Shown here piece by piece: positions 35,926-47,010 of a stretch of 64,000 nt of DNA. The DNA comes from Daphnia pulex. Lineage: Eukaryota > Arthropoda > Branchiopoda > Diplostraca > Daphniidae. The DNA is taken from NCBI RefSeq assembly GCF_021134715.1, contig NC_060022.1, positions 1,121,001-1,185,000 of the forward strand, read 5' to 3'. How positions within the stretch are numbered: the first letter of the stretch is position 1; each line of letters starts with the position of its first letter. Made by a program: the position numbers and the translations under genes. Below the pieces are notes generated by a model that ran no database searches, was not told the DNA's origin, and saw only the letters and a list, made by a program, of their open reading frames with translations.

Positions 35926-37360
35926 ATGATTTAAATGCCATTGTGGCTCATGTGCTAATATGAGCTGCCCTATGTCAACTTAAATTAATTTATTCTAAAT
36001 ACAAACAACTTTTCTTTATCTCGGTCAAATTTAGTTTTATCCATTCTTTTAATAATGAAAAAATTCTATATTCTTCTAATTTGAGGTTTGTCTGCAGATC
36101 ATCCCATTGCTGTTCTTCCAAGAAAATCAGAAGGTTTCAAATTATGAGAAAGAATAAAGCAAAACTCTTGAAACTACAATGATTAATACGTACTAAAGCA
36201 CGAAAGAGCTTAAAACTTGTTCTGCAGGAACAACACTGGATTGATTTTCCCACAAACAACCTATGTGTGTTTCATAATTCAGATTACTGATTGATTTTAA
36301 ACTTAAAAAATATTGCAATTTTGATCTCTAAAAGCAAAGAGCACATAGAAAGTTTTGTGTTTAACAGGCTTCTTCGAATATCAACAAGATTACTGCTTTC
36401 CAGATAAACTAAAATTACTTTAACATTATATGTAATAATTTCAAATTGTATTTTACCTTCAAGCTGGATTTCGAATATTATCATTCCGTTTTATTTTTAA
36501 TCTTAATCGACTTCGACTCGCCTCGTTTTTGAAACTTGTAAATAAAACGAAGCAGACGACACTCTTCTTAGAAATCGATAGAAATCATTTTTTTCGACCC
36601 CTCTCATTCAAACCGCTCCAAAAGACAAAAACCATTAACGTAGTTTTCTCACCCGCACCCCAGATCCATTAAACGGATCGGAATTATATTAGTATCAAAT
36701 AATTCATTTCAACAAGCTGCCTCAGCAGTAAAAAAAAAAGTTAAAAAAGAAATCCTTTTAGGACCCTCTTGGAAAGCAAAAACGGAATAAAATCTACTCT
36801 CCTGTAATAAATGAATAATGGGTAACGCATTAACTAATCCATAGACACATCAGATAAGCTATTCTTTATCGTGACTTATTTATTGAAAAAAAAAGTCTAT
36901 GGTGGATAAGTGACCCACTTTTACTCTCCACCTCACTCCCACATTCCGTCTCAAGCCTTGTTTGACGAAGAACGCCAACAAAAAATGAAAGTGTGTTTAG
37001 AGTGATTCATCCTTCTCGGAGAACTTGTTTTCTGTATTTATTCTGCTGTTGGGCAAATGCCGAATGTAATACACGCTACACATTGAGTCGACCATGAGGC
37101 CTGACGAGAAAAAAAGGACCGACTCTCACGACATAGGAGTGATTCGCATGCATAGGAAAAACCAACGATAACGTGGAAAATTACTGGATAAGAAAAAGGA
37201 GAGCGTACCAACTGTTGAACCTAATGCAACTAACAATCAACAGGTGGACATGAGTAGATTTGGCACACACAATGTGCCCCACTATAGCTCCGTCGTGAAC
37301 AAAACACTGAGTCATATTTGCACGGACTCATAACATGACGCGATCGATCGGCAGCAGCAC
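35926..37360. other. Intergenic DNA
   Basis: AT-rich spacer between the convergent cuticle gene (plus) and the first gene of the minus-strand cluster. I see no gene, RNA or clear repeat. Confidence 0.5.
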
Positions 37361-38001
37361 TTAGACGAAAAAGGCCTGGTAATCCGCCGCAAATGGATGG
37401 GGACCGAATGCGAACGGATCTGCTAGATGATAAGCATCCACAGCATTGTCGTAAGCCACTGTGTTGAAAGGCACCGGGATCGGGGCCTGTGCTGGAACAG
37501 CGGCGACGGGAAGTGGCGCGGGATGGATTTGCTGGACGACAGCAGGAGCGTCCAGAACCAATGGAAGCGACGTTGGAACATTCACGGGAGCGTAGAAGGG
37601 AAGTTGAACGGGAACTTCCACCGCGGCGACGGGAACCTTGTAGGCTTCTTTGACGACGACGGGAGCACGCATGATGGCGGGAACGGCGACTGCGGCTGGG
37701 CGAGCGGGAACATTGCGAGTGACGGAAACGGAAGTGTCGCGACCGCCGCTTGGTCGGTGGTTGATGCTGTAAGCGACGTTGCTGTCACCCATGTTGAAGA
37801 ATACATTGCTACGACTAACAGGAGTCCTGTTTCCTAATTTGCTGCTGGTGAAGGCGACAGACGTGCAGTTGGCGGCTACAAAGATAGAAAAAAGGAACAG
37901 AATGGCCTATGGTAGCGTTGGCCATTGCCATCCGGAATTAGTCGTCAGCTGTGAGGATTTTTTAATTGAATCAAAATGTTGTTTGTACTTACAGTTTTCA
38001 T
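37361..38001 (-). CDS. Small secreted Pro/Val/Ala-rich protein, cluster gene 1
   Basis: Function not recognised; probably an extracellular or cuticle-associated structural protein. Exon 1 (37993-38001) encodes only MKT. A phase-0 intron follows (GTAAGT donor), then exon 2 (37361-37906), 184 residues in all. AILFLFSIFVAANC completes a signal peptide. Next comes the motif shared with its neighbours, FNMGDSNVAYSINHRP, then a long Ala/Pro/Val-rich low-complexity tail with repeated VAVPA and PVAAV-like units ending in AFFV. Closest to cluster gene 2 (FNMGGSQVAYSIDHRP). The start is fixed by the 9-nt exon, which matches all neighbours, and by a TATA box 80 bases upstream. Confidence 0.82.
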
Positions 38002-38080
38002 TCTAGGACTTCGCTGATGCTCAAGCTTTCGAGAGGCTTCTAAATCACGGACTACCTGTTGATCCTCTGAGCATGCGGGT

Positions 38081-38088
38081 TTATATAG
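38081..38088 (-). promoter_or_regulatory. TATA box, cluster gene 1
   Basis: On the minus strand this reads CTATATAA, about 80 bases before the ATG. Confidence 0.7.
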
Positions 38089-40225
38089 AGCACAATGTAA
38101 GACTTTGGGTGTTATGTTGTCGTGTTGGGCTTCCTTAATGCGGATGGGTGCGGTCGTGACCTTCCACGAGCGGGAGTAGTCTAAAACAAAAAATGAACTG
38201 AAACCTTCATTGAAGTGAAGATGTTGTTCCCTTCAATGTCGTCGGGTGTTGTCCTTCTCATCTTGATAGCCATGGACATTGGTCCAGTCTTATTCATTCT
38301 TGTGGAACGGTGCCCTGTTATGATTTGCCAATAACCCAATCAAGGTCTTTTGGATGAAGTTATATTTTTCCGCCTCCTCCTTCCTGCCGTATGACCATAG
38401 AGTGATTTTTATAATCATTTTATCCTCAAGCAGCGTTAACACGATCTTCATAGCCACTACACACTGCACTAACCTGTACGGTATTATAATGTTGCAATTC
38501 CGTCGTCAAATATCGAATCCTTATAAGAATTTTAAAACTGGTTTTATACTGCAGCTGATGTCTGGCCATGTCTCGACAAGGTATTCTTTTAAACAGCACC
38601 CTTAAACCATCTTCCTGTTATTAAGGTGGGGCTCTTCTGGTGAGGGTTAAGAAATCTGAACGCCTGAAATTTTTTTTTTCCAAGGACGTCATCTTTAAAA
38701 TTTGAGGTCTTCCTTGCCAGATTTTCATATAGGGCAAGATTGATTGCTTGGATTCTTGGATTATTCTGTAGCAGTATTGAGTTTGAAACCACATAATTGA
38801 TAGGAAACCTGCTGGCGGCCACCATCTCCAATTTTCAATTTCGTTGCCAAAAGTTGTTTCCTTTCGAGCGCTTGACAAGAAGAAGGCCAACTCAGAAGCT
38901 GCAGCTTAATTCAGATAGACTCGCTAGAATTTCAATTCATTTTCATCGGTTGAAATCAATTTTATTTTACAACGAACTGCTTGAATATTATTTCACTCCT
39001 TTTTGTCGATTTGATTTAGTAGACACACATTAATCCTGAAGAGATCACGTCGCCACAACTGCCTTAGTTGCAGTGTTGCAGTCAAATTTTTGAAATATTT
39101 CAAGAGAAATTTCGAGACAGAAAACGATTTATTTTCAAATTGCAAAGTTATCCTGCAATCTCGTTCTCCGCCTTTGAACCCTCAAAATATTTGTAGAGAG
39201 AGTTTCAGTCGCCAGGGATTCACAATATGCAATTAGATCATAGATCACCGTCATCATACACCAGAATAACCTGAAAGCAAAATGGTATTACGATTTATCA
39301 TATGGCAGTTTCAAAATGTGAAAGTACGACCCGTATAAAATAAGAAACGCAGAGACAAAACTCAGTGTGAAAGGTTGCAGCAATCTGCCCTTGTCTTGGA
39401 GAATCGCCAACATTTGAGTTGATTTTCCCAAACAATGCGAGATTAGCCAAAAGGTTACATCGCTATAGATATCAGAGCTATAAGAGATATAACTGTGCCG
39501 GAATTTGAAACAGTCGCTATTGTTTCGATGGGATCGAAGAAAAAATAAGAGTTGCTGGTCAATATACGGTCTACCGAAGGCATGCGCCAGGAAGTTCGCC
39601 TTTTTAAGTGTGTATATAACCTTCGAAATTACCATCAAAGAGAGAGAGAAGGGGGGGGGAGGAGGAAACGGCAAGTTAGCTTAATGCTTGGCTTCTCCGT
39701 TCTACTTACCGAATCAGTTATTTCGTTATGGGCAAGCAATTGGAGTCGGAGGAGCCTTGGACACCATCACGTAAGCCGGATGAAACGGAGACAGTACAAG
39801 GTCTCCGGTTTCTCGTCCGTCAGAGTACTACGCGAAGAACTTTGGTTATTTAACTACCTTCGTGCGCAACTCAGATGTCTTGATAAGCACGCTCCGAATT
39901 AACATTAACGTTAAACTACTGGCGTATGTAAACGCGTTGTCGTTTATGGTTGAACGTTAACTTCAAATTTGATACGCATCTTTTCGTTTCTCATTGGGCG
40001 GCCAGTTCGAGATTGTAGCACTTAGGAAACTCGCAACAACTTCTCAAACTTATTTGGCCCAATTGAATGGAACTCGCTTTTCCCCCTAATTGTTTCAGTT
40101 GTTAATGGACAAAACTCAAATCTCGACGATGGGAAACTTCCGTTTTTATTGCGTTACAAACTAACAAAAATCTTTGGTGTGCCGTGAACATGTCGTTTCG
40201 TGAATCGTGAAGCGAGTGCAATACT
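38089..40225. other. Intergenic DNA inside the secreted-protein cluster
   Basis: This is the largest gap between cluster genes. Open frames here (for example 39288-39674, minus) have unbiased codon use and no signal peptide or family motif. A GA-rich run lies near 39638-39672. An AATAAA signal for gene 2 lies near 40145 on the minus strand. I see no gene. Confidence 0.45.
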
Positions 40226-40708
40226 CTAGGCTACGAAAATTAAGCCGGGGTGACCACCAGCAGCAAACGGGTAATAAGGGGAGTAAGTGTATGGATAATA
40301 AGCGGCTGGATAATGTTTAGGTTGGCGAAATGAAGTAGTAAACGGGGCGTAAAAGTCAGTCCCGGGGTAGACGAACGGATAGGCGACGGTCGGATGGACT
40401 GCTGGTGCGGGAACAGTAACAGGAAGGTGATGAACAAAGTGTTGGGGAACGGGCTCCTCTCTCTTGACGGATACGAAAGAACTGTGTCCTCCAGTCGAAT
40501 CCGGTCTGTGATCGATGCTGTAAGCGACTTGACTGCCACCCATGTTGAAACGGACGTCACTGCGACTGACGCCGGCGGAGGCCGCCGCAACGAATACCAA
40601 ACACAGAATAACAACCTGTCGAGTCAATCCATATTACCATCTCAAAATAAATCAGAAAATTCTGGCCGGATTAGAGATAATATTGGTAAAGATACTCACG
40701 GATTTCAT
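40226..40708 (-). CDS. Small secreted His/Tyr/Pro-rich protein, cluster gene 2
   Basis: Function not recognised. Exon 1 (40700-40708) encodes MKS with a GTGAGT donor; exon 2 is 40226-40615; 132 residues in all. VVILCLVFVAAASAG completes the signal peptide. Then come GVSRSDVRFNMGGSQVAYSI and DHRP, and a Tyr/Pro/His-rich tail (PAAYYPYTYSPYYPF) of the sort seen in cuticle and secreted matrix proteins. An upstream frame joined to exon 2 (MTRQ) would also be open, but the acceptor after CGACAG and the shared exon pattern favour the MKS start. It is clearly paralogous to cluster gene 1 over the first 60 residues. Confidence 0.83.
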
Positions 40709-40796
40709 TTTTGGAGCTGAGCGTTGTACGATCAATGCTAAATGGATTCGCTGACTTTGCAGTAGAGAATGAGTTGAATCGTTTGAGAACTCCACC

Positions 40797-40804
40797 TTTT
40801 ATAT
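40797..40804 (-). promoter_or_regulatory. TATA box, cluster gene 2
   Basis: On the minus strand this reads ATATAAAA, about 90 bases before the ATG. Confidence 0.7.
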
Positions 40805-41601
40805 GATGCACAGCAGACTGGCCACAGTTGGATTTCCCAGCACCAATTAGTTCCCGATGCTCTCGTTCACCATTTAACGCAGCTATTAAAATCGGGAATA
40901 AGAGTTCCGGTGGGCGCGGTACATTATCTTCTCACCCTTCAAGGGGGTCTGTTACCTCTGCAGTTTCCGGATAATTTGTGACCTTCACTTAGGTGAAGGT
41001 TAAGCGCGATCGGTGGGCCTTCAAGGCCTGTATATCGATACGCTGATGTACACTTTTTCACTAAAATGACACGGCAGGTAACATACAGCTTGTTGTTTTT
41101 GAATAATAAATATGTAGAACTCGCGAGATTAAGACTTGCGTACATCCGTTTTATTTTATTAGAAAGGATTGCACCTTTTAACATTACCTTTTTGGGTGTC
41201 CGTGAATTTATTTCGATTCCACGGTAAAAAACCTTTTGTTTTAACTTCCGGCTACCCCGCCGCCGTTCCGCCGAACAAGAGTATAGATACGTATTGGTGT
41301 TATATGTTATGCTTTCCACTTTGACCATGACTTGGTTGTCTAGGTTTTATTTGTATTGGTGCTTATTATTTTACAGCAGGGTTTAACCACCAATCTACCC
41401 GACTTTTCAAGATGTTAACAAATCAAGCCAAAAGTCGGCCAACGTGAATCGGTTTGACATTGTATTGTAGGAATAACCAGATTATCAACTAAAATAATAC
41501 GCATTACAATTTACGTACTGTCGAGTTTTACCGCATATGCGAAATAATCGGTAACAGTTCGTCTGACGAATGCAACAGGGTTTGCAATATAATATGGCAA
41601 A
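40805..41601. other. Intergenic DNA between cluster genes 2 and 3
   Basis: Holds the upstream region of gene 2 and the 3' flank of gene 3. An open frame at 40939-41328 (minus) lacks the exon structure and motif of the family and is not called. Confidence 0.45.
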
Positions 41602-42281
41602 TTAATTATTAACATAATAGTAGTTGTAACTATTTGCTTGGTGATTTTCTTCTTCGACGGCGGGCTCTTGGATTGTTTCAAAGACAAGACCGTTTTTGTT
41701 TCTTCTGATCTTAAAATTCCACCTTCTTCGGGCGTTGAAAGCTGATCTCAAATTGTCCAAAGTTTTGATGAAATTATTGAATCTCCTGTACGGAGTGTTG
41801 GTCTGGAAGTGTATCAACCGGCTGTCAGATAAGTCGTCTGCCGTGTCAAATGACTCATCATTGTCAATATCATCCCGGAATTCCATTTTATTTTCGGGCT
41901 CGAATTCTCTGTCAACCACACTGCTGGGATAGTATGGGAAAGGGCGTGGTGAACAGGGAAACACCCGGAACTCGGGAAAATCTTCAGGATAGTACGGCCC
42001 TTGGTACGGCCAGGGAGCTGGAAAGTGTTGATCGTAAAACGGTAGCAGCGGGTAGCCGTGGCGACTGGACGGGTCATAAAACGGATATCGCCAAGCACTT
42101 ACGGCTGACATCAGGGCCAAAAGCACTGCAACGATCTGTGAGAGCGGAAAGAATACAGGAAATGAAACTATGGCAAGCTAAAAATAATTTGCGGTGGAAT
42201 GTTGAAATATCGGAACAAATCAGGAAGTAATTTATAATTAATTCAGTAATAGTTATAGAATCTCGTCCTTACGTATTTCAT
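41602..42281 (-). CDS. Small secreted Tyr/Pro/Asp-rich protein, cluster gene 3
   Basis: Function not recognised. Exon 1 (42273-42281) encodes MKY with a GTAAGG donor; exon 2 is 41602-42135; 180 residues in all. IVAVLLALMSAVSA completes the signal peptide. An aromatic/Pro-rich part follows (WRYPFYDPSSRHGYPLLPFY), then an acidic stretch (DDIDNDESFDTADDL), then a basic segment with helix potential (NFIKTLDNLRSAFNARRRW), ending in YNYYYVNN. It shares gene layout and promoter with its neighbours but lacks the (G)xNxAYxxN motif, so it is either a divergent member or a gene with a borrowed layout. Confidence 0.8.
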
Positions 42282-42340
42282 GGTAGTAATCGACTGTTTG
42301 TTGGACGCTTTCTGCAGCCATTGAAGCTACTTCGACTGAG

Positions 42341-42348
42341 TTTTATAG
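42341..42348 (-). promoter_or_regulatory. TATA box, cluster gene 3
   Basis: On the minus strand this reads CTATAAAA, 60 bases before the ATG, followed by a TCAGT initiator-like site. Confidence 0.7.
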
Positions 42349-42856
42349 TACCGACGAGGGCGAGTTTTGGGAAGATCAAACCGACAACTTTTTTTTTCTT
42401 CTTCTGATGGCTTCCGTAAACACGACAAAGCTGGTCATGGAATTTCAAAAACAAGTTCCTCCCTCGAGTTCCTGCTGCACACTCTTTTTTGGATAAGCCA
42501 ATGGAATTCGAGTGAATGCTGAAAATGAAATGATATTTCCTTCGTGGATTCTATTCTCTTATTCACGCCAATTAGATTGACCTGTTGTACTGGTTTGATT
42601 TCCTCGGAATATAGGAAAAGATTGCTTAATGTAAGTTAACAGTCGTGATGTGTGTTCTTTAACTAATGCTGTAGAACATCGATCATCAAGTTATCTGTCT
42701 TTTCAGTCCTAACTAAAAGTGAAATGGGAAAAATAAAGGTCATTGAATTCTTTATCAAATTTTTGTGTATTTTTTTACTGATTGAAAAAAAATCTCACGG
42801 TGTAGGAGGATTTCAATAAATATTCGTGAATGACCAACAGGCATGAATTACACAAA
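42349..42856. other. Intergenic DNA between cluster genes 3 and 4
   Basis: AT-rich spacer of about 500 bases between the gene 3 promoter and the gene 4 stop codon. Nothing further is recognised. Confidence 0.5.
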
Positions 42857-43424
42857 TTATTTCAATAGTTGGTATCCTTCAGCTTCAATAATCACAGATT
42901 CGTTTTCATTATCGATAACCGCTGGTGCACTTGAAACTCCAGGGTAATTGATAACTGTCGGTGCGCTAGCAGTATTCACAGGTTTGAAGCCCTTAATCCA
43001 AAATCGAATCGGTCTAAATATTACTCCCGAAAATAATCGATTTAGAAATTCTTGGACAGGATTAGCGTATATCTCAACAGAATCATCATCGGTGGTCGAA
43101 AAAAGGCCTAGAGTTTTGTCCGAGAGAGAAAACTTGGATTCCATCCCGCTTGGTCCATTCATTGCAAACGCACCAGTGTCTATCAACTGATGTAGTGAAT
43201 AATAAGGGGACACGTAAGGAACGTAATAATACATCGGAGTATTGATTGGGTAACCAAAGTTAACATTTTCCTGGGTATTAAGCCGCATCATGGGCACGGC
43301 CTCTACGGTCAGCAGTGTCAAAATCAATAGGTACATCTGCGAATCGATTGCCAAAGAATTAGCGAAATTATTGTAACATTTTCAATAAAATGTCGTAATT
43401 TGAAATGTGCCTTACGAATTTCAT
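42857..43424 (-). CDS. Small secreted protein, cluster gene 4
   Basis: Function not recognised. Exon 1 (43416-43424) encodes MKF with a GTAAGG donor; exon 2 is 42857-43336, joining as MKF-MYLLILTLLTVEAVP; 162 residues in all. The shared motif appears as ENVNFGYPINTP. Then a Tyr-rich part (YYYVPYVSPYYSL), a Ser/Asp region and an amphipathic stretch (FLNRLFSGVIFRPIRFWI) that resembles LFHRLFNRPSLF in gene 5 and RLLHFFRHVL in gene 6. The last part is Val/Ile/Pro-rich and ends in YQLLK. Confidence 0.82.
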
Positions 43425-43503
43425 GCTGGTATACTATAAAAAGTTGCACAGTTCTTCACCCACAAACTCACATTGTGATAACCGCAGTAACTACACGTGA
43501 AGC

Positions 43504-43510
43504 TTTTATA
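43504..43510 (-). promoter_or_regulatory. TATA box, cluster gene 4
   Basis: On the minus strand this reads TATAAAAG, about 80 bases before the ATG. Confidence 0.7.
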
Positions 43511-44150
43511 CCGGCTTGGCGACTCACCTTGAACTTGCATTTCATCATGTTATCTTCTCATACATCTAATAAATAAAATTGCCGAGGTATATTTTCACTT
43601 GCCAGAAGCTTCTCAAAAACAAGTTCTTCCAGCCATTCCATTTCAGTTCGATCAACCTATCCCTTTTGGATGCGTCCGATGAGGAGACAGCACGAAGAAG
43701 ATAACCCTCAAAGGCAGTCAATAACCTTACCAGCACAGTCGTTGGGTCTCAAACGATTGTGGATCAAAATTTATTCGATGCCTAATAAGACGCTGTTGGT
43801 CAAAACCCTCCGGTATTTTCGTTGGATAAATGCCAGCCAACACCCCAAATAAGTTGTGAATATTTTAAAGCGGGTATATAATAATGCGTAATAATGCATT
43901 TTCTCGATCTATCAACCTGTTTAGTAATTTCGTCTTTGATCTGTTTAATTTTATTCGAAAAATTCATTTTAGAAAGCCAACAACCTCAGTTGTACACCGA
44001 ATGGCGAATACTTATTATTTAGGAAGTATAATCTGCATTTTAATGAGATATTGATAACTTTCTGAGCTGTCGTTTATTGTAGCATGGTGCATCCATAATC
44101 AGATACGAACAAAGGATAGGGATAGAGATCAATTGGGTTTCAATCGGATA
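43511..44150. other. Intergenic DNA between cluster genes 4 and 5
   Basis: About 640 bases of spacer upstream of gene 4 and downstream of gene 5. I see no gene. Confidence 0.5.
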
Positions 44151-44854
44151 TCACGGTCGGGGTCGGGCAAATGGATTCAATAAATTCATACTTGAGGTAA
44201 AGATAGAGTCGTTAATGTTGTTTAAAACTGGTCTCATAAGTGGTGGTCCACTGGAAACAGTGGCAGGTCTATTTGGCCGATTGGAAAACAAAGAGGGCCT
44301 GTTGAACAGTCGGTGGAATAACGTGAGTAGAGGATAATTATATACAGCGTCAGATGCAGACGAAAAAGATGGGCCAGCATCAGTCGATCCGGAATGGAAA
44401 GTCGATGAGGATGCGGATGCAGAAATCGCTGATGTAGGAAGGGTATGCGCTGTATTTAGAGGGTTCGAGGTGAACCATTTGCTTTCATTCTCGTCTTCTT
44501 CCATGCGGAGGAGTTGGTCATTGTTTAAAAGCAACTGCTGGTAAAAGAGAGGCGAATAATCAGGGCCGGAATAATAATCCGCCGGAGTCGGTTGAACGGC
44601 GTTAGGGTAATTTATCTGTGGGAAGGACTTGAAAGTGTACGTGGGGTGCTGAAGTAACAGCGGAGCTGTTTGATGCTGGTGGGTGTTAAAGGCGTAAGCA
44701 AAGTTGCCACCCTGGCGATATGTCTGAACCGTACCAGCATCTACAATCGCCACCAGCGCTAAAATCAATGGGACTGTCTGCATCAGTGAAAGAAATGTTG
44801 CACAATTTACCGATTGAGTTGTTTGTTTGATCTTAATTCACTTACGAAATTCAT
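44151..44854 (-). CDS. Small secreted Ser/Asn/Pro-rich protein, cluster gene 5
   Basis: Function not recognised. Exon 1 (44846-44854) encodes MNF; exon 2 is 44151-44777; 211 residues, the longest of the cluster. TVPLILALVAIVDAGTV completes the signal peptide, followed by YRQGGNFAYAFNTHQH, the shared motif. It continues with Tyr/Pro-rich and Ser-rich low-complexity stretches, the segment LFHRLFNRPSLFSNRPNRP, and a Leu/Asn-rich end (MNLLNPFARPRP). It is closest to gene 7 in the motif (YNRQQGANFAYTVN). The start is fixed by the conserved 9-nt exon. Confidence 0.82.
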
Positions 44855-44918
44855 TTTGGCGAACCGTTAGTATACTAATTAATATCCAAAGTTCCTCGCC
44901 GTGACAACACGGAGATGC

Positions 44919-44925
44919 TTTTATC
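44919..44925 (-). promoter_or_regulatory. TATA-like box, cluster gene 5
   Basis: On the minus strand this reads GATAAAAG, about 65 bases before the ATG. It is a weaker match than in the neighbours. Confidence 0.55.
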
Positions 44926-45521
44926 CTGACGTAAGACCGAGACACCACTGTGAACATTCGTGTCATCTTCCCGTCCGAGTTTATCGGAAAGACTTTTTTT
45001 TGAATAGAATCCTGATTTGTCTATGCAGGTTCCCTGAGGTGTTTGCTCTTGTCCTTCTTCGCCCTTCAGAGCTTCGTGAATGCTCCGCTAAGTTGCACCA
45101 TTGCACTCGATACGGACATTTTGAATTATTATAAGGCAACAGCCAACAACCTGCTTTATAAAGCTGAAGGCATTTCATTAGAAACCGGAATTGTTGTTGC
45201 ATTGTTTTGTATACTCACTTTTAATTGAAAATGCTGCAGTGACATCTACGATTCTAACTACAAATAGTTTACAACAAAATTCTTCTTCGAATCTCTTTTT
45301 TTATTTCAAAAATAAAAAAATAAATGGAATAGTATCTGGTAGTTGCTACCTTATTGTTGCGCCTGATGTGTATTGCATGTTTATTTTGTGATTTTTACAG
45401 TTGTAATAAGCGATTTATCAGATTATACAAATTCGGTTACATAACTTAGAACCGTTAGTTAGACTGCTGTTGAAATTTGACTGGAATTAGGAGTGAATTC
45501 AGGTTATAACGCACTGGTGGG
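44926..45521. other. Intergenic DNA between cluster genes 5 and 6
   Basis: About 600 bases of AT-rich spacer. An AATAAA on the minus strand near 45380 may serve gene 6. No other feature is seen. Confidence 0.5.
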
Positions 45522-45905
45522 CTAATCGCACAATCTCGGATACATATAGCAAATCTGGGCTTGAGCTCGATAAGTCAAAGATAAGGGCTCCATGGATTCA
45601 AACATGGTGTTTAATGTATTCTTCGTCCCAAGGGGCGCCATCAGAGGGGTGTTGGGGAGAACGTGACGGAAGAAATGCAAAAGTCGAGTCATCGGGCTGT
45701 TAATGACGTCGTAAGCCAAGTTGTTGCCAAGCGGAATGAACTGCGGAGCCGGTAAAAGTTCCACTTCCACGACGGCCAAAGCCAAAATCACGGCGACGAT
45801 CTGCTGCACGTATAGACCCCGGAAACCGTTATAGTTTTCTACTTTAGTTTTCAGGATTTTAAAAAATAACAGTCTGTTTATATTTTTTGTACTTACAAGT
45901 TTCAT
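45522..45905 (-). CDS. Small secreted protein, cluster gene 6 (shortest member)
   Basis: Function not recognised. Exon 1 (45897-45905) encodes MKL with a GTAAGT donor; exon 2 is 45522-45800; only 95 residues. IVAVILALAVVEVELLPAP forms the signal peptide end. The shared motif reads LGNNLAYDVINSP and the amphipathic segment MTRLLHFFRHVLPNTPL follows. The C-terminus has two Cys (ICYMYPRLCD), which could form a small disulfide loop; the other members lack it. An unspliced open frame reads through the intron (45522-45953), but the family layout and donor show that it is not the real protein. Confidence 0.8.
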   Translation of the reverse strand: MKLVSTKNINRLLFFKILKTKVENYNGFRGLYVQQIVAVILALAVVEVELLPAPQFIPLGNNLAYDVINSPMTRLLHFFRHVLPNTPLMAPLGTKNTLNTMFESMEPLSLTYRAQAQICYMYPRLCD

Positions 45906-45971
45906 CGAAGCTTGTTGATTATTTGTTGACCTCAACTCGGTTTCTGACGCCATTCGTTACACTTCAGAACG

Positions 45972-45978
45972 TTTTATA
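45972..45978 (-). promoter_or_regulatory. TATA box, cluster gene 6
   Basis: On the minus strand this reads TATAAAA, about 67 bases before the ATG. Confidence 0.65.
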
Positions 45979-47010
45979 CGGCAGAGTGTGTAGTGGAACG
46001 ACACACGTTACGCGAACCTTTTTTCTCCCCCAAGACCGGTTTGATTTTCCTACTTAAGATTGCGCTCATCTGCCAGCAGCCAAGTCCTTCCTGGTATTCA
46101 AATTTCAAATAAGGTTATACATGTTGTTGCTTTGATTCTGTCAAAACGAAGAGATTGTGTTTTCCTCATTCATTTTCATTTGCTTGCGCGGGGCGTTTCA
46201 TCAAAGATGTTCTGGCCACAACAATATCAGCAAGACACGCACTGCTAAACCGTGCCAAATAAAAATCCCGTTTTGATTTCGTATTAGTGGAGTGGTGGCT
46301 GCTTCGATAATTATTTCAGAAGAGCTACTCTCAATCGAATATGACCAGTTATTGTACCGATGAGCTATATACGGTCACGTGTCCAACCATATTCGGAGCA
46401 ACTTTGTTTACTTCGATTTGTCTTTTCCTTGGTTATACCCGTTCAATCCGAATAAGGTGAGCTCATCTGTTATGGACAAACGATATTCAGATTTGGGCGT
46501 GGCTCATCGTCTTCTTTTCCGTTACGAAAAACTAGCCTACTCTCGACACGCATGGCATAAAATGTTTATTTTCAGCAATCCTACTTTTGCGGATAATAGG
46601 ACAATGAAGGAATCGACTCTGTAATTCGTAGCACGATCAATCTAGATTTTTCCGCTGCTCTTGTCACTCCCTCGTACCAGTTTTTAGTTTGAATTCGTGC
46701 ATCGATGAACTGCTGCGCAATCAAAACAAGTCCACTTTTTAGAAAAATAAAAAGTCTTCATTTTCGAATATCAAACTGGAATTCATTTTTTCGTACTGCC
46801 ATTATAAGTTAATTCAATTGGATCAATTTCGATTGGTTTTTGCAACAGAAAATATTTTTTTTTTGTATTTTTCCCTTTTCTAACCGATAACAAAATCACA
46901 AGTTCAATGAGTAAATATGCATTAAAAGATAATCAGGGATAATTCGTGGTCGAAACGGTCATATAATAAGTGGTCAATCGGTGGTCAACAACAATAACAA
47001 CAGGCGGATT
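45979..47010. other. Intergenic DNA between cluster genes 6 and 7
   Basis: About 1 kb of AT-rich spacer. Short open frames here lack splice context and family motifs. I see no gene. Confidence 0.5.

Noticed and set aside
39288-39674. 128-residue minus-strand open frame
   Set aside because: No TATA box, signal exon or family motif; it starts in a GA-rich repeat strip.
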